Source: Thermoplasmata archaeon (GTDB lineage Archaea > Thermoplasmatota > Thermoplasmata > GCA-020350865). Taken from it: DNA of 13,199 nucleotides. The stretch spans positions 628,905 through 642,103 of the forward strand of contig CP070726.1 of NCBI GenBank assembly GCA_020350865.1, read 5' to 3'. The notes below the pieces were generated by a model. It made no database searches. It saw nothing but the letters and a program-made list of their open reading frames with translations, and was not told the origin of the DNA. Positions 1-7,374 of the stretch are shown here, in pieces. The position numbers and the translations under genes were made by a program. Numbering within the stretch: position 1 is the stretch's first letter; each line of letters starts with the position of its first letter.

Positions 1-372
1 ATCAAACTCCTGTGTCTCAGATGCAAGAAGAGCTTCAGAAGAACAGTGGGAAAACTCCCTGACAGGATTTCGTGTCCCAGCTGCAGTGCCAGGATGGTTG
101 CAGCTGTTCCCACGTACGAGGATTTCTCTAAACTTCTCAGAAAAAAGAAACCCAGCAAGAGCGAGATCAAGGAAATCAAAAGACTCTATACAAACGCCAA
201 CCTCATTTTGGGCCACGGTAAGAGGGCCGTTCTGGCTTTGAGGGCCAGGGGTGTGGGCCCCGGAACCGCGGCGCGCATTCTTGCCATGCATTACGAGACT
301 GAGGAGGAGTTTTTACGGCGAATTCTGTCCGCAGAAATCAATTATGCAAGGACGAGACGTTTCTGGGATTGA
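1..372 (+). CDS. Lhr-like DEAD/DEAH-box helicase, C-terminal end (5' truncated by window edge)
   Basis: The reading frame is open from base 1 and ends at TGA 370-372, leaving 123 residues of what must be a much larger protein. Two cysteine pairs (C5/C8 and C25/C28, spacing C-x2-C-x16-C-x2-C) form a likely zinc knuckle. A helix-hairpin-helix-like stretch follows (ARGVGPGTAARIL), and the protein ends in YARTRRFWD. This combination is characteristic, to my recollection, of the C-terminus of archaeal large Lhr-family superfamily 2 helicases, which act in DNA repair or RNA metabolism; the motor domains would lie left of the window. An in-frame GTG at 46 is internal, because it falls inside the zinc-binding region, so it should not be taken as the start. 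The gene converges with the dehydrogenase gene and has no visible tie to the metabolic operon. Confidence 0.72.
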   Translation: MKLLCLRCKKSFRRTVGKLPDRISCPSCSARMVAAVPTYEDFSKLLRKKKPSKSEIKEIKRLYTNANLILGHGKRAVLALRARGVGPGTAARILAMHYETEEEFLRRILSAEINYARTRRFWD

Positions 373-468
373 AGGAGTTTAAACGCCTCTATGCAGTAAA
401 TAGAACCATATAAGAGATGATCCCGATATTACTTATCTAAGCCGTATGCACAGATATTTTATCCATTC
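373..468. other. Convergent intergenic region between the helicase and dehydrogenase genes
   Basis: Ninety-six bases separate the two converging stop codons. I see no strong hairpin followed by a T-run on either strand and no small gene. Termination signals for both genes would be expected here but cannot be pointed to. Confidence 0.5.
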
Positions 469-1581
469 CTATTTTGAAAATCCACACACAGTGCACTTCT
501 GTCTTACTCTCTCCCTTGCCATATCCAAGGCACACTTTCTCGGTAACCGTTGTCTGTTTTTTGCCTCCTCCAAAATCAATCTTGTATTTTTGCTGATTTT
601 CTCTTCGATTAATTTAAACATCTTTTTCTCATCGCCACCAATATATTCTACATAAGAACTTATTACACCGCCAGCATTAGCTATAAAGTCAGGAACTACC
701 AGTATACCCTTGGCCTGGCAAAGTCCTTCTACATCCTGGGTCATAGGTATGTTGCTGCCTTCAACAATCAGCTTGAACTTAAGTCTATCAATGTCACCTA
801 CCGTTATTAGATTTGGTATCGCAGCCGTTATCAGAATATCGGCATTTACATCCAGTATATTTTCACAGCAATCCTTGCTGGCTGGTGTATAGTTGATAAC
901 TGAGTCCGTCTCCCGCTTAATTTTTTGTAAATTGGTGAAATCAATTCCTTCACCGTTATAAATAACCCCTTTGCTGTCGGATACGGCAACCAGCTTGCAC
1001 CCGATTTCCGAAAGGTACTTGGCTGCGATACTCCCGACATTTCCAAATCCCTCTATTGCAACGGTAGCATCCTCTAGATCAATATCTGCGTACCGAGATG
1101 CTATCCTGGTGGCTTGATATACCCCGAAGCCAGTGCTCCCCAATTCATGCGGCAACCCTCCCATTGACTCTGGTTTGCCTGTGCATGCCATGTTACTGCC
1201 GTTTGCCAGAGCGAACCATTCCATCTCTTTTTCCCCCATATACATGTCCGGAGCAGCCACGTATAACTCTGGGCATACTATCCCCAAAGCTTCCGAGAAA
1301 GCCCTTACAATCGCCTCTGTCTTCTTTTTTGAAATTTTTTTATCGTCGGCAACTATGCCTGCCTTTGCCCCCCCAAAGGGTAGATCAGCCATGGCGCATT
1401 TCCATGTCATGGCTCTCGCCAATTTGAATACCTCTTCCACATTTACTGTGGGTGTCATTCTAATGCCCCCTTTTCCCGGACCAAGTGCGGTATTGTCGAT
1501 GACCACGAAACCTTTCATACCGATCTTTGCATTATACACAGACAATATCTTCTCAGGACCAAATTCGTCGTATTCTGTCAT
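469..1581 (-). CDS. gdhA: Glu/Leu/Phe/Val dehydrogenase family protein, probable glutamate dehydrogenase (short type)
   Basis: A soluble NAD(P)-dependent amino-acid dehydrogenase of 370 residues, predicted to interconvert glutamate and 2-oxoglutarate plus ammonia. The substrate domain carries GPGKGGIRM (residues 34-42), PFGGAKAGI with the family catalytic lysine (68-76), and Asp112 in AAPDMY matching the proton-transfer aspartate. The Rossmann domain has GFGNVG (178-183). NAGGVISS (302-309) keeps a Ser at the glutamate-binding position, and Lys37 corresponds to the lysine that binds the gamma-carboxylate in glutamate dehydrogenases; leucine dehydrogenases have a hydrophobic residue there. The length and abrupt N-terminus are closer to leucine dehydrogenase than to the usual 410-450 residue GDH, so substrate and cofactor need assay. 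The C-terminal tail has an unusual CTVC pair. The ATG is preceded by GGGGAAGG. The gene lies 192 bases beyond the gltB-like gene, so it may have its own promoter. Confidence 0.88.
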   Translation of the reverse strand: MTEYDEFGPEKILSVYNAKIGMKGFVVIDNTALGPGKGGIRMTPTVNVEEVFKLARAMTWKCAMADLPFGGAKAGIVADDKKISKKKTEAIVRAFSEALGIVCPELYVAAPDMYMGEKEMEWFALANGSNMACTGKPESMGGLPHELGSTGFGVYQATRIASRYADIDLEDATVAIEGFGNVGSIAAKYLSEIGCKLVAVSDSKGVIYNGEGIDFTNLQKIKRETDSVINYTPASKDCCENILDVNADILITAAIPNLITVGDIDRLKFKLIVEGSNIPMTQDVEGLCQAKGILVVPDFIANAGGVISSYVEYIGGDEKKMFKLIEEKISKNTRLILEEAKNRQRLPRKCALDMARERVRQKCTVCGFSK

Positions 1582-1773
1582 ATTATCCTTCCCCTACTAA
1601 CATCTCGTTTTCAAGGGCGTGAACCCTTTGGTTCAGGCTTAAGTCATTATTTGTCCATAGTTTGAATTCATTAATGAGATAAAAGCCTTAGATGTCCTAC
1701 TTTCATTTTTTTATTCACCCCACGCTTTATGCTTTACGTTCATTTCTTAGCAAGTACCATTGTTCTCAAAATC
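1582..1773. other. Intergenic region between the gltB-type and dehydrogenase genes
   Basis: The largest gap in the window, 192 bases and AT-rich. It holds the 1620-1635 inverted repeat, a perfect 10-bp palindrome TCATTAATGA at 1668-1677, and a seven-base A run on the minus strand (around 1707-1713). It presumably carries the dehydrogenase promoter. CTTTTATCTC on the minus strand near 1675-1684 is the nearest thing to a TATA-like box, but it is weak. No T-rich terminator for the upstream operon is evident on the minus strand. Confidence 0.4.
1620..1635. promoter_or_regulatory. Inverted repeat upstream of the dehydrogenase gene (possible operator or leader hairpin)
   Basis: TGAACCCTTTGGTTCA is a perfect 6-bp inverted repeat with a 4-base spacer, placed 38 bases upstream of the dehydrogenase start. 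An alternative pairing, AAGGG at 1613-1617 with CCCTT at 1624-1628, overlaps it, so the two hairpins exclude each other. The position would suit a repressor site near the promoter or a structured mRNA leader. I see no convincing archaeal TATA box at the right spacing, and short palindromes occur by chance, so function is a guess. Confidence 0.25.
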
Positions 1774-3315
1774 CTAGAGTTTCCGCCAGTATTCGGGATA
1801 GTAATCGTCAATTCCTACATGCTTTATCCCGCATATGGCCGCAGTGTTGAGGTCCAATGCCCTCACATCTTCCTTTGTCAACGTCCGTATGTCATCATGA
1901 CCGCTGAGCATCGAGAGTATTTTTATCTCTTCGGTGGTTGCTTTGATGAAGTTGGCTATCCTTTGCCCACCGATGTGTGGATTGAGAAAGTGCCTCAGCT
2001 CAGGTTTTCCTGTGGCCAAACCGAACCGACAACCGCCTGTATGGCAAGCCATACAGCTACGGCAGCCCAATGCTATCTCAGCAGCCGCTCCTATCCCGAC
2101 ACCATCTGCACCCATAGCCATGGCCTTGAATGCATCTAGACCATTTCGAACGCCACCCATGGCAAAGAGTTTGACCTTCCTATGGACCTTCATATCTTTA
2201 AGTGCCCGCACAGCCTGGGCTATGCAGGCGATCGTCGGGACCCCGACACCCTGTGTCACCAACTCTGGAGAACAGCCTGTTCCTCCGACCATACCATCGA
2301 GCGATATTGCATCCACACCGGCATCTACTGCGAGTTTTACATCCTTGTACGGGCGGCTTGGGCCCAGCTTTAAAAGTATGGGTACTTTGTAGTCCGTTAT
2401 GTCCCTGATTACTTCCACTTGGTGCTTTAAATCGTCAAAAGAAAGAACATCGTAGTAACGACATGGAGAGAGGGCGTCCGTTCCGACGGGGATCCCCCTA
2501 ACTTTCGATACTTCCTCTGTAACCTTTGAACCCAGTAGATGGCCGCCCATACCCGGTTTGGCACCCTGCCCAATCTTTATTTCCACCGCATCCCCTGCCT
2601 GCAGATAGTCAAGATTTACCCCCCACCGTCCTGTGGACCACTGAACAACAAAGTATCCTCCTGGTTTCCATTTCTGTTCTTTGTCATCCGCTTTTTCGAA
2701 ACCATGAGCAAGGTGGGCCTCCTCAGGTAGCATACCGCCCTCCCCGGTATTCTCAATTGTCCCACTCAGCGCAGCTCCGATAGCAAGTGACATCTTCGCT
2801 TCTCTAGAAAGAGCACCAAACGACATCGCGGCAATAATTATTGGTACCTTTAGGTGTATCGGGTTTTTCACAGTATCCTCCCCAATAACCACTCCAAGAT
2901 TGCATTCTTCCCTATACTTGTCCTTTGGGGGCTCTGAAGCTAACTGCGAGGGTATAACGATTATACTGTCAAAGTGCGGTGTCTTCGGTCCCATGGTTCC
3001 CAAACCGCGAAGTGAGTACTCCCCTGTCAGCGCTTTGTGGTGAATTGCTTCTACTATCCCAGAATCCCATATATGACGAGTATTTGCTTCCGACTCCGCG
3101 GGTTTTATATGCAGTGCATTTGTGGGACAACTCTCTTGGCAAATTCTGCATCCCACACAGGCAGTATCGTTGACTATTTGGACCTTTCCATGCTCGTCTT
3201 TCACATAAACGCTCTGCGGACAGACCTGCAGGCAGATGCCGCACTTCCATGGTTCATCATGGGTGATGCACCTGCCCTTGTCAAGATTAACACAGTATGC
3301 TCCGATTATCGGCAT
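1774..3315 (-). CDS. gltB: Glutamate synthase central (FMN) domain protein with N-terminal ferredoxin domain (archaeal GltB2 type)
   Basis: This is the synthase part of glutamate synthase as a stand-alone protein; in the family it reduces 2-iminoglutarate to glutamate on FMN. Numbered from the upstream Met at 3330 (518 aa), residues 21-68 hold a two-cluster ferredoxin region: a complete CVGCRICQESCP site, and a variant C-x8-C-x2-C-x3-CP site. The TIM barrel follows, with AAMSFGALS (167-175), ENTGEGG (193-199), KIGQGAKPGMGGHL (252-265), SLDGMVGGTG (343-352) and AMGGVRNG (390-397). C423, C429 and C434 match the C-x5-C-x4-C pattern for the [3Fe-4S] cluster, with an extra Cys426. The start at 3315 is preferred because GGAGGG lies 6 bases before it; 3330 is possible (15 bases longer). 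It overlaps the end of the GXGXG-domain gene. No amidotransferase domain is present. Confidence 0.9.
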   Translation of the reverse strand: MPIIGAYCVNLDKGRCITHDEPWKCGICLQVCPQSVYVKDEHGKVQIVNDTACVGCRICQESCPTNALHIKPAESEANTRHIWDSGIVEAIHHKALTGEYSLRGLGTMGPKTPHFDSIIVIPSQLASEPPKDKYREECNLGVVIGEDTVKNPIHLKVPIIIAAMSFGALSREAKMSLAIGAALSGTIENTGEGGMLPEEAHLAHGFEKADDKEQKWKPGGYFVVQWSTGRWGVNLDYLQAGDAVEIKIGQGAKPGMGGHLLGSKVTEEVSKVRGIPVGTDALSPCRYYDVLSFDDLKHQVEVIRDITDYKVPILLKLGPSRPYKDVKLAVDAGVDAISLDGMVGGTGCSPELVTQGVGVPTIACIAQAVRALKDMKVHRKVKLFAMGGVRNGLDAFKAMAMGADGVGIGAAAEIALGCRSCMACHTGGCRFGLATGKPELRHFLNPHIGGQRIANFIKATTEEIKILSMLSGHDDIRTLTKEDVRALDLNTAAICGIKHVGIDDYYPEYWRKL

Positions 3316-3998
3316 TCGCATCCCTCCCATAGATCTCCAGACTTGTCTTTATAAAACGGTTTATCGGTCTTCGGGACGTATTTCTTTAGTTCTTTGAGGT
3401 TCACATCGACACCATCTTTCTTGAGAAGTTTCTCCAATCGGGTAATATCCTCTGCCGTGAGTGCAACCTCTTTCATGTTGTTTCCCAAGCTCTTAGTTTT
3501 CCCTGCAAGGTAGATCGCTCCACGGATGATGTAGTTCCCGAGTTTCATCCCTGCATCACCGAGGATAATGATCTCTCCATTGGCCATGTAGGTAGCCACA
3601 TCATGCCCCACATTACCGCCGATGACTATTGTCGCTCCTTTATTCATTGTCCCTGTGAAATCCCCGGCGTTTCCCGTGATGAGCATCTTCCCTCCATAGC
3701 AGTACATCCCAGTTCCGTAGCCGGCATCACCAGCTACCACTATCTTGCCTGAAACCATGTTATCCCCAAGGAAATTACCCGCTGTGCCCTCCACGATTAT
3801 TTCCGCTCCACTGTTGACGGTCCCAACATAGTCGTTTGCATCCCCCACTATCTTGACAACACCCTTTCTCAGTCCAGAGGCTAATCCATAGCATTCTCCT
3901 GCATTCTTCACGACCACGGGCTCTCCCTTCAAGAGTATTTTCCTTATTTCCGCGTTCACCTTTCTCAGTTCTTTTCCACCAGCATCAATTTCTACCAC
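3306..3998 (-). CDS. Glutamate synthase GXGXG (alpha-subunit domain 3) protein, GltB3
   Basis: A 230-residue right-handed beta-helix protein corresponding to the C-terminal domain of bacterial GltB, which in archaea is a separate gene. About six coils of roughly 20 residues repeat the pattern G-D-A/T-A-G...G...G-x-I-x-V (for example GDANDYVG, GTAGNFLG, GDAGYGTG, GNAGDFTG, GNVGHDVA and GDAGMKLG). In GltB this domain is structural and packs between the synthase and glutaminase parts. The fold is also shared with FwdC/FmdC of formylmethanofuran dehydrogenase, but the adjacent FMN synthase gene argues for GltB3. I chose the GTG at 3998 because AGAGGTGAT stands at good spacing before it. A TTG at 4016 gives a 236-residue version but has poor RBS spacing. 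The gene starts 24 bases after the frhB-like stop, and its last 10 bases overlap the gltB gene. The C-terminal tail ends in a Cys pair (CEC). Confidence 0.87.
   Translation of the reverse strand: MVEIDAGGKELRKVNAEIRKILLKGEPVVVKNAGECYGLASGLRKGVVKIVGDANDYVGTVNSGAEIIVEGTAGNFLGDNMVSGKIVVAGDAGYGTGMYCYGGKMLITGNAGDFTGTMNKGATIVIGGNVGHDVATYMANGEIIILGDAGMKLGNYIIRGAIYLAGKTKSLGNNMKEVALTAEDITRLEKLLKKDGVDVNLKELKKYVPKTDKPFYKDKSGDLWEGCECR
3322..3327 (-). promoter_or_regulatory. Ribosome binding site deciding the gltB2-type gene start
   Basis: On the minus strand GGAGGG lies 6 bases before the ATG at 3315-3313. It sits inside the first codons of the longer alternative ORF that starts at 3330, which favours the shorter start. 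The longer start has its own weaker GGAG four bases upstream, so the choice is not certain. Confidence 0.5.
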
Positions 3999-4001
3999 GA
4001 T

Positions 4002-4010
4002 ATCACCTCT
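4002..4010 (-). promoter_or_regulatory. Ribosome binding site deciding the GltB3 start
   Basis: On the minus strand AGAGGTGAT, a near-perfect match to the archaeal anti-Shine-Dalgarno (GGAGGTGAT), stands just before the GTG at 3998-3996. It lies inside the longer TTG-started frame, so it points to the GTG as the true start. Confidence 0.6.
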
Positions 4011-4022
4011 TCCCAATCCCTC

Positions 4023-5222
4023 TTAACAGAGTGAACAGGTACCACAACCATACCTCCCTTCAGGCTCCTTTTCCTTGCGTTCGTTTGTGGTCTTCTGGTA
4101 GTATATCTCTGTGAATTTCTTCCTCGCTTCTTCTATCCGAGCTGGATCTCTCAGTGCCTCCAGCATGAGTATCTTCAGGCCGTCTATCATCTCGGCCCGC
4201 TTCCGCTTCTTCTTTGCCTCTTTCGCGGTTTTAAGAGCCTTTTCATCGACACCATGTTTGGTTTCAAGCAGCTTCAGATTCGCCGCATTGTCGAGGGCGT
4301 TTGCTCCAGCAGAGGTGCGCAATATAGCGACTGAATGTCCCTCGCCCGCGCCTATTGGGCCTATAGAAATGTCTGAGGCCTCGGATAGCAGATCGTAACA
4401 TCTGCCACAGCCAGCCCTTATTAGCTTAGTAGCTTCTGAGAGCTTCATTTCCTTCTTCTCGCCGCTGTAGGTGGCAACACTCAGCGAGTCATCCTTCTGT
4501 GAAACCGAAATCGACTGGAGGGAGGAGATTGGAATTTTCAAAGATTCGGATATCTCCTCGAGCGCTGCTTGAGTATACACGCCAGAGCAAAACACACCCA
4601 CTTTCAGTTTAATCCGCTCAGCGATGTGTTTCAATGCTTTCGCATCAGCCTTTTCAATGCGATCAAGTGCCTGCATCACGCAAGGCGTCCCGACTACAGC
4701 CACCTTCTTGAGCCCCATCTTATATATTGCTTCTTTGAGGCCTTGGAGCGTGGGACTCCATATATATTGGTTGCCCGCACTTTCTACCAACTCAGATATA
4801 GAAGTGGCAACAAGTGGATACGGAATCAGCGTCCAGCGGTCGATATCCGATATCACTGCTCCGTCAATCATCCTGGCCTGCATCGCTCCGGCAAGCAGAT
4901 TGGTGATGATTTCGTTCGGATTGTTTGTTTTCTTCTTTCCGGCAGTCCGCACAAGCACGTTTCTCAGTACCGGTCCATCTGGCCATTCCTCTACGAGCCT
5001 TGGGCATGAGAGCTCACAGAACTTCACGCCTTCCATCTCGCAGAAGTGGCAGACGTCCAGTTTGCTCTTAGTGAGGCCTACATTTTTCCATATATCTTTC
5101 CTGGACGGATGCTCCTTGTCCCCTTCGAACTTCACGATACACTTCGAGCAAGCGACTACGCATGCACCGCAACCTGCACACCGTTCAACATTCCAGACTT
5201 CGCTTTCAAGTTTCTTTGACAT
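4023..5222 (-). CDS. FrhB/FdhB-family Fe-S flavoprotein (coenzyme F420 hydrogenase beta-subunit-like)
   Basis: A 399-residue member of the FrhB family, whose members carry FAD and Fe-S clusters and exchange electrons with coenzyme F420, or with ferredoxin in some branches. A ferredoxin site C15-x2-C18-x2-C21-x3-C25 opens the protein, followed by a second cysteine set (C58, C61, C69, C73). The FrhB core shows VAVVGTPCVMQAL (174-186), VGVFCSG (208-214) and CGRCYDLLSEASDISIGPIG (272-291), the usual family signatures. A Lys/Glu-rich helical segment (about 325-385) leads to a C-terminal YGCGTCSLC, an unusual Cys-rich tail. The ATG is preceded by AGGAGGAG and overlaps the end of the HdrA-MvhD gene by 17 bases. 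It lies directly upstream of the GltB3 and GltB2 genes, so it is the likely electron donor subunit for the synthase. Whether the carrier is F420 or ferredoxin cannot be read from sequence. Confidence 0.86.
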   Translation of the reverse strand: MSKKLESEVWNVERCAGCGACVVACSKCIVKFEGDKEHPSRKDIWKNVGLTKSKLDVCHFCEMEGVKFCELSCPRLVEEWPDGPVLRNVLVRTAGKKKTNNPNEIITNLLAGAMQARMIDGAVISDIDRWTLIPYPLVATSISELVESAGNQYIWSPTLQGLKEAIYKMGLKKVAVVGTPCVMQALDRIEKADAKALKHIAERIKLKVGVFCSGVYTQAALEEISESLKIPISSLQSISVSQKDDSLSVATYSGEKKEMKLSEATKLIRAGCGRCYDLLSEASDISIGPIGAGEGHSVAILRTSAGANALDNAANLKLLETKHGVDEKALKTAKEAKKKRKRAEMIDGLKILMLEALRDPARIEEARKKFTEIYYQKTTNERKEKEPEGRYGCGTCSLC

Positions 5223-7374
5223 CTATGCTCCTCCTATGTTTTAGTTTTCTTAGAGAACTTGGCCCCAGCTTCCTGATCTCCTTCGTGAACTCTGTCACGA
5301 GTTCCGCGAACCTGTTTCCCTCGCTCGCAGATATCCACTCAAGCCTTAGTCGCCTTGGGTCGATACCGTAGGCGTTAAGCAGTTCCCTTAGTTGTTGTAT
5401 TCTTTCCTTCGTGAAATTGTTACCCGTTATGTAATGACAATCACCTGGATGACAACCGCTCACGAACACGCCGTCAGCACCGTCCAAGAATGCTCTTATA
5501 ATCCATATCGGGTCGACCCTACCTGAGCACATCGTTCGGATGATTCTGAGGTTAGGCGGATACTGGAACCGACTCACACCTGCCATGTCTGCGCCAGCGT
5601 AGGAGCACCAGTTGCAGCAGAACCCGACAATGTTTGGCTCTTCTAGGGGAACATCTGATTCCACGGCCTCTAGCACCTGGGAGACCAACTGGTTATCTGT
5701 GAAGCCCCACTGCTTTATTGCGCGTAATGGGCAGGAGGGGACACAGGTTCCGCAACCCTTGCAAAGAAGTGGATTCACCTCAGCGATCTTCCGTCCTTCG
5801 TGTGTTGTGATATTTATAGCATTGTAGGGACAGACTCCCTCACATGTCCCGCAACCTGAGCATAGATCCAAGGCAACCTGGGCAGTGATCGCCTCAGCCC
5901 TCACCTTTCCCAGCGCCAAGGGGATAGCTGCACGCGAAGCCGCCCCGAGCGCTTGTTGCACCGCTTCTCCGACAGTTACCGGTCCGCGTGTGGCTCCACA
6001 AAGGAAGATGCCATCTGTCGCGAAGTCCACAGGCCTAAGCTTCGAATGCGCCTCGAAGAAAAAGCCATCCTGTCCAAGAGGCACTTTCACCATCTGTGCT
6101 ATCTGCTTGGCATCTTCCTGTTGTATCTGTGGTGAAGAGAGAACCACGAGGTCACAGTCCACATCTACCTTCCGTCGAAGAGTGGGGCTGTATGCGTTGA
6201 CTTGCAACTGGCCATTGGAGGCTGATACCTCTGGAGGACTTTCAGGTTTAAAGTGGATAAAATGGATTCCCTCTTCTCGGGCCTTTAGGTAATAGCCTTC
6301 ATTTCGGTGACCATATGTCTGCATCCCTCTATGGAATACATAGAGTTCGGCATCAGGGAATTTCTTCTTTAAAAGTCGGGCATTCTTCACCGCAACCATA
6401 CAGCAGGTCCTCGAGCAGTAGGAAACGTGCTGACCCCGCGCTCCGACACACTGTATCATCACCACCGCACGAGGGTTTTTTAGACTATCTCCCTTCAACC
6501 TGTCTTCGAGCTCCAGCTGCGTAATGACTCCAGGAAGACTGTCGTATCCGTAGAGCCCCTCAGGTTTGTATTCCTTTGAGCCAATTGCAATGATTATGGT
6601 CCCAACCTTGACCTTTTCGTTTTTATCCGTCCCATTGTTTCGGGCAATGACAACCTCAAAGTTTCCTATGTATCCACTCACCTTCCCGACTATCGAGGAA
6701 AGATAGACCGTTACGTGGTCAGACTCTTCGACTCTCCGGATCAGCGAACCCATCACTCCCTTTGCCTCAACGTCGTTAGGGAAGAGTTTGTTGATAAAGC
6801 GCAGGGTAACTCCCAGCTCCTTCTCCCTTTCCACAATGTGAACTTTGAATCCCTGCTCTGCAAGGGAATTAGCGGCGCTCAGACCTGCAATACCCCCGCC
6901 TATTACCAGGGACGTGGGCTCTACCGGTGCTTCTAACTCCTCCCTAGGCTCTAGGAGGGCTGCCTTGGCCACACCCATTCTAATCAGGTCCTTCGCCTTT
7001 TGCGTGGCCTTGTCACGCTCCTTCTGGTGCACCCACGAGCATTGGTCCCGGATATTCACGAACTCAAAGAGGTATTTGTTCAAACCCGCGGTTTCGCAAG
7101 TGGACATGAAGAGGGGAGCGTGAGTACGGGGAGTACAAGACGCGACTATTACCCTATTCAAGTTGTGCTCTTTTATCCCTTTCTTTATCTCGGTTATACC
7201 CGCGTCAGAACAGGTGTACATGTTCTCTTGGACGAATGCCACGTTAGGGAGAGTCTTGGCGTACTCTACCAAAGCTGGGACATCGACGAAGCCGGCAATA
7301 TTAATACCGCAGTCACATATGAATACACCGATTTTTACTTCGTCCGAAGTAGATTTACTCAGAGCGCACTTCAT
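5206..7374 (-). CDS. HdrA-MvhD fusion: heterodisulfide reductase subunit A-like flavoprotein with C-terminal [2Fe-2S] MvhD domain
   Basis: A 722-residue fusion. Residues 1-140 are the HdrA N-terminal Fe-S domain (CDC at 20-22, YTCSDAG, ASCTPRTH, IRDQCSWVH). The thioredoxin-reductase-like FAD domain follows, with GGGIAGLSAA (159-168), CVGARG...YCSRTCC (309-325) and LCGATRGP (458-465). Two ferredoxin sites come next (CSGCGTCEGVCP at 505-516 and CKGCGTCVPSCP at 538-549). From about 583 an MvhD domain carries FCCNWC, CSGR and GCHPGDCHY. In known Hdr-Mvh complexes HdrA houses the bifurcating FAD, and MvhD links it to a hydrogenase or formate dehydrogenase; here MvhD is covalently attached, so the partner is probably FrhB or another HdrA. 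The FAD-loop motif reads LGVTLR where HdrA usually has LGG. The gene begins with an ATGA overlap, preceded by GGGAGGGGAG. Confidence 0.92.
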   Translation of the reverse strand: MKCALSKSTSDEVKIGVFICDCGINIAGFVDVPALVEYAKTLPNVAFVQENMYTCSDAGITEIKKGIKEHNLNRVIVASCTPRTHAPLFMSTCETAGLNKYLFEFVNIRDQCSWVHQKERDKATQKAKDLIRMGVAKAALLEPREELEAPVEPTSLVIGGGIAGLSAANSLAEQGFKVHIVEREKELGVTLRFINKLFPNDVEAKGVMGSLIRRVEESDHVTVYLSSIVGKVSGYIGNFEVVIARNNGTDKNEKVKVGTIIIAIGSKEYKPEGLYGYDSLPGVITQLELEDRLKGDSLKNPRAVVMIQCVGARGQHVSYCSRTCCMVAVKNARLLKKKFPDAELYVFHRGMQTYGHRNEGYYLKAREEGIHFIHFKPESPPEVSASNGQLQVNAYSPTLRRKVDVDCDLVVLSSPQIQQEDAKQIAQMVKVPLGQDGFFFEAHSKLRPVDFATDGIFLCGATRGPVTVGEAVQQALGAASRAAIPLALGKVRAEAITAQVALDLCSGCGTCEGVCPYNAINITTHEGRKIAEVNPLLCKGCGTCVPSCPLRAIKQWGFTDNQLVSQVLEAVESDVPLEEPNIVGFCCNWCSYAGADMAGVSRFQYPPNLRIIRTMCSGRVDPIWIIRAFLDGADGVFVSGCHPGDCHYITGNNFTKERIQQLRELLNAYGIDPRRLRLEWISASEGNRFAELVTEFTKEIRKLGPSSLRKLKHRRSIDVKET

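Noticed and set aside
46..372. A complete 108-residue protein starting at GTG 46
   Set aside because: The frame is open upstream to base 1 and the upstream residues contain the first cysteine pair of the zinc knuckle, so this is the end of a longer helicase.
1133..1600. A 155-codon plus-strand open frame opposite the dehydrogenase gene
   Set aside because: It is fully antisense to a conserved enzyme and its translation shows no recognisable family or composition of a real protein.
1668..1677. TCATTAATGA palindrome as an operator
   Set aside because: Perfect but only 10 bases, AT-rich and single copy; too likely by chance to list as a feature.
1706..1713. T-run on the plus strand as a terminator
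   Set aside because: The neighbouring genes are on the minus strand, where this is an A-run; no plus-strand gene precedes it.
3306..3998. Possible FwdC/FmdC (formylmethanofuran dehydrogenase subunit C)
   Set aside because: Shares the GXGXG beta-helix, but no other Fwd/Fmd subunit is present and the FMN synthase domain gene overlaps it, so GltB3 is the better call.
4624..5244. A 206-codon plus-strand open frame opposite the FrhB-like gene
   Set aside because: Shadow of the minus-strand gene; Ser/Pro-rich low-information product without motifs.
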